Positions 58,040-64,000 of a stretch of 64,000 bases of DNA are shown here, piece by piece. The stretch is taken from the NCBI GenBank assembly GCA_033032175.1, contig CM065325.1, forward strand, positions 3,934,930-3,998,929. The letters run 5' to 3'. The notes under the pieces are model-generated. The model made no database searches. It saw nothing but the letters and a program-made list of their open reading frames with translations, and was not told the DNA's origin. Every line of letters begins with the position of its first letter. The stretch's first letter is position 1. The position numbers and the translations under genes were made by a program. The DNA is from Saturnia japonica. Lineage: Eukaryota > Arthropoda > Insecta > Lepidoptera > Saturniidae.

Positions 58040-61000
58040 CTGGAACAAGATGAGGCCTACGTAGTAGTTTAAAATGCACTCTAATAGATTTGGAATTTGG
58101 ATGATTTCCTATTATTTCAGCAACACTATTGGGGTATAAATGAATTATCTTATACGGACCTTTAAATACTGGCTTCGTTTTATCGCTGCGCGCCGTTTTC
58201 GCCACTTATTTATAAACAACTTCACCTATTTTAAACATTATGTCCTGTGCTTCCTGGTTTCGCTTGGCTATAATCTACTCCTTATTTTTGGACATATGTG
58301 CGGCAACACATTCTTGTACAGCCTCAGCGTTCCTACGATGTCTTATAACATAATCTTGATAAAATTCTTTAGGATAAATAAGTTCTAAAGGATTTCTAGA
58401 CGCTGTATGGCCAAATAATAGCTCGTGTGGTGTATATCCTGTTGTAGTATGTATTGTATTATTGTATGCTATAACGGAATATTTCATGATGGTTTGTATA
58501 GGGTCTTCTTTATTGGTTATCCTTTGTATTCGTATAATTTCACCTATAGTGGAATGGAATCGTTCTATAGAAGAGTTAGAATTTGGGTTGTAAAATGTAT
58601 GTTGATGTCATGTAATGCGCATATGTCTTTTATGACATCATTATCAAATTTGCTATCAGAAGCTGTCGTAATTTTTGTAGTAATCCTAGTGTAGAGAAAG
58701 CTTGAATTAATGCATCTGCTACATGAATACTACTAGAAGCATTTAAAGGTATTACTTGAATGTATTTAGAAAAATTATCTATAATGATCAAAAATGTGGC
58801 ACCACCTGTGGAATATAGATCCATAAACATATGTTGCATAGGCTTTGTAGGTGTTTCAGTAAGAGCTAACGGGGGTTTCAATGGATTTCTCTCGTATTTA
58901 CTTTTAAGACAGGTATCACATTGGTTAATAAATCGTTGTATTGTAAGCAGCATATTAGGCCAGTGATAATTTCTATGTATTTGCTTGTATGTTTCCTGAA
59001 TACCGCGATGCATAGTTTTTCCTTCATGATACTTCTTAATTAATTCCTGTTGCTCTACTTTATTTTCGATAACTGTAATACGCGATGTACATCTGAATAA
59101 TTTTGGACCTCTTTCATTAAAAATAGTTGTATATACTCGAGAGAAAGCGAGATACAGATTTTCATCGTAAAAGTAGCAGTGAAAAGTACGATCAGCAATA
59201 GTGTGTTCCTTTAAGAACTGAACTATTTCTGATTCTGTGTTATTAATAGGAATAAATACATCTTTTATGACTGTTCTTGTATTTGTTGACCTATCATCTA
59301 CTCTGTATTTTGTGCCGGGGCTAGACCTTATGTGAAATTGTTTTAGTTGTCTATCTATGGCATCATTTACGATTGGTATACCTTTATTCTCATTATCTGC
59401 TTGTTTGTGGAAGTTAATAGCTCGGAGTCATCTATAGTGACGTTTTCTGATACCTCATCTCGTTGGTGTGGGAGGATTAGTCCTGATACAATTTCACTGT
59501 CTATGTCCATATCACTGCACGAGATCTTGTCCGTTTCAGGTCTGTTGTCAGTATTCGTTGCCGTACGTGTATTGTCAAATATCCTATTTATCACCTCGTC
59601 ATCTTCATTATCGTCAAGGTTAACAGCTAAAGAATCTATACTATTATGGAAAATTTTTGCTCTTGAAAGGGCGTCAGCGTTGGTATTTTGTTTGCCTTTT
59701 TTATAAATTATCTTATAATCATATTCCGCAAGCCTAAGTCTCCAACGCGTTAATTTCGAGTTCGGGACTTTCAATGACATAAGCCATGTTAAAGGTCTGT
59801 GGTCGGTGTAAATAGTGAATTTCTGTCCATACAAATAGGGTCGGAAGTATTTTATAGCCCATACAATTGCCAATAATTCTTTCTCAATCGTAGAGTATCG
59901 GCTTTCGGTATCCGACAAAGTCCTAGAAGCGTAAGCTACAGGTTTATCTGAACCGATGTCTCCTTGAGAAAGAACTGCACCGAGAGCAACGTCTGAGGCG
60001 TCAGTTGTCAGAACAAAAGGCAGATCAAAGTCGGGGTACTGTAATATCGGGGAATTTGTTAATATTTCTTTACATTTATTAAAAGCGTCTAAAAATTCCG
60101 GTGAATGTACTACTTTACGATTCTTTTTAAGACAAAGTGTCAAAGGTTTAGTCAGTTTTGCAAAGTCTTTTATAAATTTTCTATAGTATCCGATGAGGCC
60201 TAAAAAGGATTTTACGTCTTTGTGAGTACACAGTAAGGGATAGTTAAGTACAGCTTTAATTTTGTACTTATTCGGTTTTAGTCCTTGATCGGTTAGTTCG
60301 TGTCCTAGGAACTCAACTTGTTTTTGTAAAAATCGAGACTTTTCTAGTTTAATTTTTAGATTGTGGGTTTTAAATCTTTCAAATACCTGTTTTAATTTCT
60401 TAACGTGCTCTTGTAGTGACGTAGAAACCACGATGACGTCATCTAAATATGTGAAAACATTTTCAATTCCTCTTAAGATGTGATCCATTAACCTTTGAAA
60501 TGTACTGGGGGCATTTTTGAGGCCAAATGGCATTCTCAAAAATTCATAATGCCCGCGTTCCGTTGTAAACGCCGTTTTTTCGATATCGTTAGGGTGCATC
60601 TCTAGTTGGTGGTAACCACTAGCTAAGTCAAGGGTCGTAAAGTATTCTGCTCTTCCTAGTCTGTCAAGTATGTCATGGATATTCGGTAAAGGGTATTTGT
60701 CCTCAATAATCCTGTCCTTTAATCTTCTGAAGCCAATAACAAGTCTCCACGTTACGTTACCAGATGTATCAGGTTTCTTTGGTACTATATGCACTGGGCA
60801 CGCCCAAGGTGAAATACTTTCCCTAATAATTCCCTGCTTTAACAGATTTTCTACTTGATTTTGAATTTCTTTGCGTTGTTTGGGTGGTTGCCTATAACTT
60901 CTTACAAAAATTGGTGTTTCATCATTAAGTCTTAATTCATGCTTTACAGAATGTGTAAATGACAATGGAATATTATCAGAAAAAAATATCTCTGTATTGA

Positions 61001-61502
61001 TAACAAATCCTCATTATTTCTCGCCTTTCTTCTTCACTCATGTGATCATTATGAATATTTTTTAAATTTTCACAAAGTTCCTTATCTAACTCTAAATCTG
61101 TCCTTAAAAATTTTACTTCGCTATGCTGATTAATCATATTTTCAAAAAATGGTTTAAGCTTATTCGGATATTTATTTAAAATTATTTTCTTTTCATCAGT
61201 AAAATTTATAACAGTTGTCTTAAATGCCCCATTCATCACGTCTACTATTGCTGCTGGAGATCTTAACCCCTCAGACCAATAGTGATCATCACATAAATAC
61301 TGTCCATCAGCGTAGTTAGTTTTAACCACAATAACCTTTTCACACTTTGGTTCTATTCTAATGTTTCTAACTGGGTAGTTTAAGTAAATTGGTATATTTG
61401 CATTTGGTGTATGTAATAATCTGTCGCTTAAATTAATTGTGCAGTTAAGCTCTTTTAATAAATCCATACCTATTAAGCCCTGATATTTAGGATCGAAATC
61501 GA
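57993..61502 (-). pseudogene. pol: Errantivirus 2 Pol (rest of PR, RT, RNaseH, IN), disrupted
   Basis: Continues from the protease in the gag frame. RT is largely open from 60965, with LVIGFRRLKDRIIEDKYPLP and YLDD near 60445. RNase H spans about 60050-59780 (LTTDASDVALGAVLSQ, TDHRPL). Integrase has its HHCC region near 59030-58890, first Asp in MFMDLYSTGGA, and Glu in SSIERFHSTI near 58565. A chromo-like C-terminal part (PVFKGPYKIIHLYPNSVAEI) ends at 57993. Breaks: frame changes near 61505, in the 7-A run near 60981-60987, near 59395, near 58690 and near 58580; in-frame stops TAG at 58275-58277 and TAA at 58206-58208. Integrase is the worst hit; RT-RNaseH is one intact 532-codon frame. Confidence 0.9.
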
Positions 61503-62843
61503 ATAATAAAAATTTGTGTGTTTTATAATTTTTAATTTTAATGGAAGGGGAAGTGACGCTAGAAGGTCGTGTTGAGTGACTGCATGAACGCTCCTTACCT
61601 GAAATGGTTCATGTTCAATGTAATTTTCGAATTCCGTGTTTTTTATAACAGCTGGTGAGATCATGCACCGAGAGGCACCTGTATCCAACAAAAATTTGCC
61701 TCCAAATTCATTTAAAATTATATAGGGCAGGCAGTCCTTACCGTAATGGTTTACGTTGATTATATTAGCTAAGTCTGTTGGTTGTCTTCGACGTCCTGAA
61801 TAAAAATCCTCCTGGTACGTTTCTTCGTCCACCAAGGCTGGGAGTGACACTTCGTGTTCCTCTGTGCTATTGTTTTCATAATACTCACCTTGCATGTAGT
61901 AGGGTTGCTCGCTAGACGAATAAAACAGTTGTTGTGTATACTGCGGCTTTTCCGGCTTATTCACTGACCTCATAGTGACGTCCGATGTATTTTTTGGAAA
62001 GTTTACCTGTTGATGTGGTATATTCTGTTGTTGGCGTCTAAAGTTTCCAGAAGTCCTAAAGTTTCCTGAACCACTAGGTCCAGAATTCGGTTGACTATTA
62101 CCGGGTGATACTTGTTTTCCTGGTGTGTTATATTGTGGTAGTGTATTAAAATGTGTTGGAATTGGTTGATGTAGCTGTGGTCCAAAATTATGCGGGTTTG
62201 TATTAAAATGTGTTGGAGTTGGTTGGTATAGTTGTGGTCTAATATTAGGCTGATTTAACTTTGACTTTGCTTGCGAATAAAACTGATTTTGTTTTTTATA
62301 ATTTATTTTGGCTTCTTCTTGCCGTGCTATTACTATGGCCGACTCAAGTGTCTCTGGTTTTATTATTCTAACGCCTAAAGATACCTGAAAGTCTAAATGG
62401 TTCGTATATTGTTCTATCACCATCTCTTCATAATAAGTTTTATCAGTGTGTTTACCTACTGAGTTTAAAGTATCGAGCAACGCCCGAAGTCTCCTACCAA
62501 ATGTTTCCGCGTCCTCATTTTTAAAACGAAACGTTCGAGTCAGTTCTTGCATTACTTGAATGTCATTTCTAGGTTCCCCTAATCGTTTTTTTAAAGTATC
62601 TTTAATAGCAGCCCACGAGGTCAAGGAGTCCTCATATGCAATTGCGTCAGTTGCAGCTCCAGCTAGTCTGGATTTTATTAAACATACTAACGTGGGATGT
62701 GATTGAACATTAACCTCGAAAAGCGTTAATATATTATCTACTTGCCTAATATAATAGTTTAATAATCGGGGATTGCCATCATATTTGGGTAGTAGTTCCC
62801 CAATTACTTTTATCAATTGTGCCGACTCCGTAAGCGATATCAT
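61473..62843 (-). CDS. gag: Errantivirus 2 Gag, running in frame into the protease
   Basis: Open frame of 456 codons from ATG 62843. Residues 1-180 are Gag-like (KYDGNPRLLNYYIRQVDNIL, TFRFKNEDAETFGRRLRALL). A Gln/Asn/Pro-rich region with duplicated PTHFNT units near 62150-62230 follows, then a Gly/Ser/Arg-rich part, a DVTMRSV block also found in copy 1, and an acidic Tyr-rich part. Without a stop it continues into protease, with the DTG active site in KFLLDTGASRCMISP at about 61690. In copy 1 gag and pol are in different frames, so the fusion is either natural for this family or made by an indel. No CCHC knuckle. The frame ends at 61473 because of a shift near 61505. Confidence 0.87.
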   Translation of the reverse strand: MISLTESAQLIKVIGELLPKYDGNPRLLNYYIRQVDNILTLFEVNVQSHPTLVCLIKSRLAGAATDAIAYEDSLTSWAAIKDTLKKRLGEPRNDIQVMQELTRTFRFKNEDAETFGRRLRALLDTLNSVGKHTDKTYYEEMVIEQYTNHLDFQVSLGVRIIKPETLESAIVIARQEEAKINYKKQNQFYSQAKSKLNQPNIRPQLYQPTPTHFNTNPHNFGPQLHQPIPTHFNTLPQYNTPGKQVSPGNSQPNSGPSGSGNFRTSGNFRRQQQNIPHQQVNFPKNTSDVTMRSVNKPEKPQYTQQLFYSSSEQPYYMQGEYYENNSTEEHEVSLPALVDEETYQEDFYSGRRRQPTDLANIINVNHYGKDCLPYIILNEFGGKFLLDTGASRCMISPAVIKNTEFENYIEHEPFQVRSVHAVTQHDLLASLPLPLKLKIIKHTNFYYSISILNIRA

Positions 62844-63248
62844 AGCGTGAAGTTTTATATTTTACAAGAATCAAAAGACAATAGCTCGGATATCGGATGA
62901 CTGCGCTTATCTGTTATGATTCACTGTACGGTGTACGTCTATAGCAATTTTAGCTTACGACAGAAACACTTTAACACAATATGATATATATAAAAAAAAT
63001 ACACAATATAGACAGGAAATATGACAAAAGGAACTTGGATAAACGAGAGTACTCACCAAGCCAGCATTCTGCCTCTCCTCCCGAGTCTTGTTGTAGGTAC
63101 ACTAATTCACCCACCAAGGATCTTCAATTTTCAGAAAGTCCTTTCAAAGAGTTCGTACACGCACTTTAAGTTCTTATTATGATCGCGGTAGTAACGACAT
63201 AGAAACCGTTCACTTTGCCGAAAATTTGATTCGACGAAAAGTGCCGCG
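62844..63248 (-). other. Errantivirus 2 untranslated leader
   Basis: About 400 bases between primer site and gag. It holds the GTGAGT donor candidate but lacks the palindromic AT repeats seen in copy 1. Confidence 0.6.
63051..63056 (-). promoter_or_regulatory. Candidate splice donor in the leader (for env mRNA)
   Basis: On the minus strand GGCTTG|GTGAGTACTC lies between the primer site and gag. A matching acceptor candidate TTGTTCCAG|GATC lies at 58041-58040, at the env start. Usage is inferred from gypsy. Confidence 0.45.
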
Positions 63249-63266
63249 ATCCTACCGACTGCGCCA
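63249..63266 (-). promoter_or_regulatory. Primer-binding site, tRNA-Ser
   Basis: On the minus strand TGGCGCAGTCGGTAGGAT, complementary to a tRNA-Ser 3' end. It shares its first base with the LTR end, as in copy 1. Confidence 0.85.
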
Positions 63267-63484
63267 GTTATGATAGGCGGTACGAGTTTAAATTAAAAAA
63301 AGATTTATTTTAAAAGAATTATAATAGGTGTTTACACTTATGGTTCTTAAACAAGACTAACTTAAAATTAATTAAAGTAATAATCAAGTTGGAGTCACGC
63401 CGTCGTTTCCCACGGCTGCAATCAGCATGGTCAGCGATCCCACGGTCTGTGTCCGCCGGTCCCACGGCTTATGGCGTGGTAACT
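63266..63484 (-). repeat. Errantivirus 2 5' LTR
   Basis: 219 bp; on the minus strand it begins AGTTACCACGCCATAAGCCG. Five differences from the 3' LTR lie in a 40-base part (63404-63442). Confidence 0.95.
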
Positions 63485-63599
63485 CGTGTTCTAGACTTTT
63501 TTTTAATAATAGTGTTAGATTCTATGATAAGATCCCAATGCACAATACTGATTTGCCGGACAACAAGTTCAAGAACCACGTCAAGCAGGTTTTATTGTA

Positions 63600-63705
63600 A
63601 AAAGGATTTTACTTCTCGGTGACTGGGATGTTTCCGAACCGCTAGTAGTGTTTTGACATTCATAATTGTCTTCTCAGGGCCTAAAGTGAATAAAGTTTTT
63701 AAAAT
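63600..63705 (+). repeat. Repeat A fragment (3' tail)
   Basis: 'GACTGGGATGTTTCCGAACC', 'TTTTGACATTCATAATTGTC' and 'GGGCCTAAAGTGAATAAAG' match the end of the copy at 2310-2575. Confidence 0.6.
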
Positions 63706-64000
63706 TTTAATTTTGGGGACTGTATGTCCCGTATGTACTGTATCGGGACGGCATAGGCCCTTTTCAAGAGCCCCATTATAGCTATGGGCGAAACATTGCC
63801 GTGGTTAATCCATTGCAAAACACTAGCGCACATGAAAAGAAGGTTACTGTTGTTTGTGGCTTAGTTTTAGACTGTGAGGAAGATCCATTAGCCAACGACG
63901 GAAGGTGTGAGTTTGGAAAGGTGATGAGTGCACCATACTGAAAAATCCTACGCGACTATCTTCTACATAAATAAATAAAATTGAAGTGTCTGTTTGTAAT
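63706..64000. other. Non-coding DNA ending in a truncated Helitron-like start
   Basis: The last bases 'AAATTGAAGTGTCTGTTTGT' + 'AAT' repeat the beginning of the 2879-3403 element. The rest is unrecognised. Confidence 0.45.

Larger units (their letters stand above)
56164..63484 (-). mobile_element. Complete gypsy/errantivirus-type LTR element with env, copy 2, minus strand (7321 bp)
   Basis: Target duplication CGTG (56160-56163 and 63485-63488). Two 219-bp LTRs with AGTTA...TAACT ends differ at five positions by eye. A tRNA-Ser primer site lies at the right end, and gag, pol and env read leftwards. LTRs and proteins differ from copy 1, so this is a separate family. Gag is open; pol and env are broken. 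Described as an old endogenous copy. Confidence 0.95.

Overview
The window looks like a stretch of insect nuclear genome, most likely a moth or butterfly. It is AT-rich, has almost no coding sequence, and holds short repeat families that I recognise from Lepidoptera: Helitron-like repeats ending in CTAG, tRNA-derived SINEs, and several short interspersed repeats. It also holds mariner, Tigger/pogo, copia and gypsy/errantivirus elements. The species cannot be decided from sequence alone.

Host gene. Two minus-strand pieces behave as consecutive exons of one unrecognised protein-coding gene. One is a GC-rich 217-nt internal exon at 26587-26803, with a TTTTTATTGACCAG-type acceptor and a GTAAGT donor. 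The other is an exon at 1-82, cut by the window edge, preceded by a pyrimidine-rich acceptor. The first ends one base into a codon and the second starts with the two missing bases, so the frame stays open across the join. The 26.5 kb between them (83-26586) would then be one intron. Everything to the right of 26803 would be the next intron upstream or intergenic DNA.

Left half (1-39 kb). This part holds DNA transposons and small repeats. There is a nearly intact mariner (9533-10835) with 28-bp perfect terminal repeats and a single in-frame stop in its transposase. It sits directly beside the end of a 650-bp inverted-repeat element (8879-9530). There is an older, shattered mariner (21597-22720) and a 2-kb Tigger/pogo element (23731-25735). 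A 397-bp internal-deletion derivative of the Tigger element lies at 36492-36888. Further inverted-repeat elements lie at 3753-5273 and 31963-32552, and a 358-bp fold-back element at 34748-35105. Helitron-like pieces and SINE fragments are scattered through this half. A roughly 220-bp non-repetitive-looking segment is present twice (28.6 and 30.0 kb).

Right half (39-64 kb). Three LTR retrotransposons are each complete from target-site duplication to target-site duplication. They are a copia element (39582-44487, TSD TTTAA, half-tRNA-iMet-type primer site), an env-bearing gypsy/errantivirus on the plus strand (46305-54340, TSD ATCT, tRNA-Ser primer site), and a second, different env-bearing errantivirus on the minus strand (56164-63484, TSD CGTG, tRNA-Ser primer site). 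All three have very similar LTR pairs, so they look young, yet all carry several stops or frameshifts in gag-pol-env. None can be functional as read here. The many single-base losses, some in homopolymers, leave open that part of the damage is assembly error.

Nothing in the window resembles a CRISPR array, operon, or known defence system. The most interesting points are the phase-matched host exons around a giant intron, the repeated palindromic motif in the leader of the first errantivirus, the matching splice-donor and signal-peptide-like layout of the two env genes, and the Tigger master/derivative pair.
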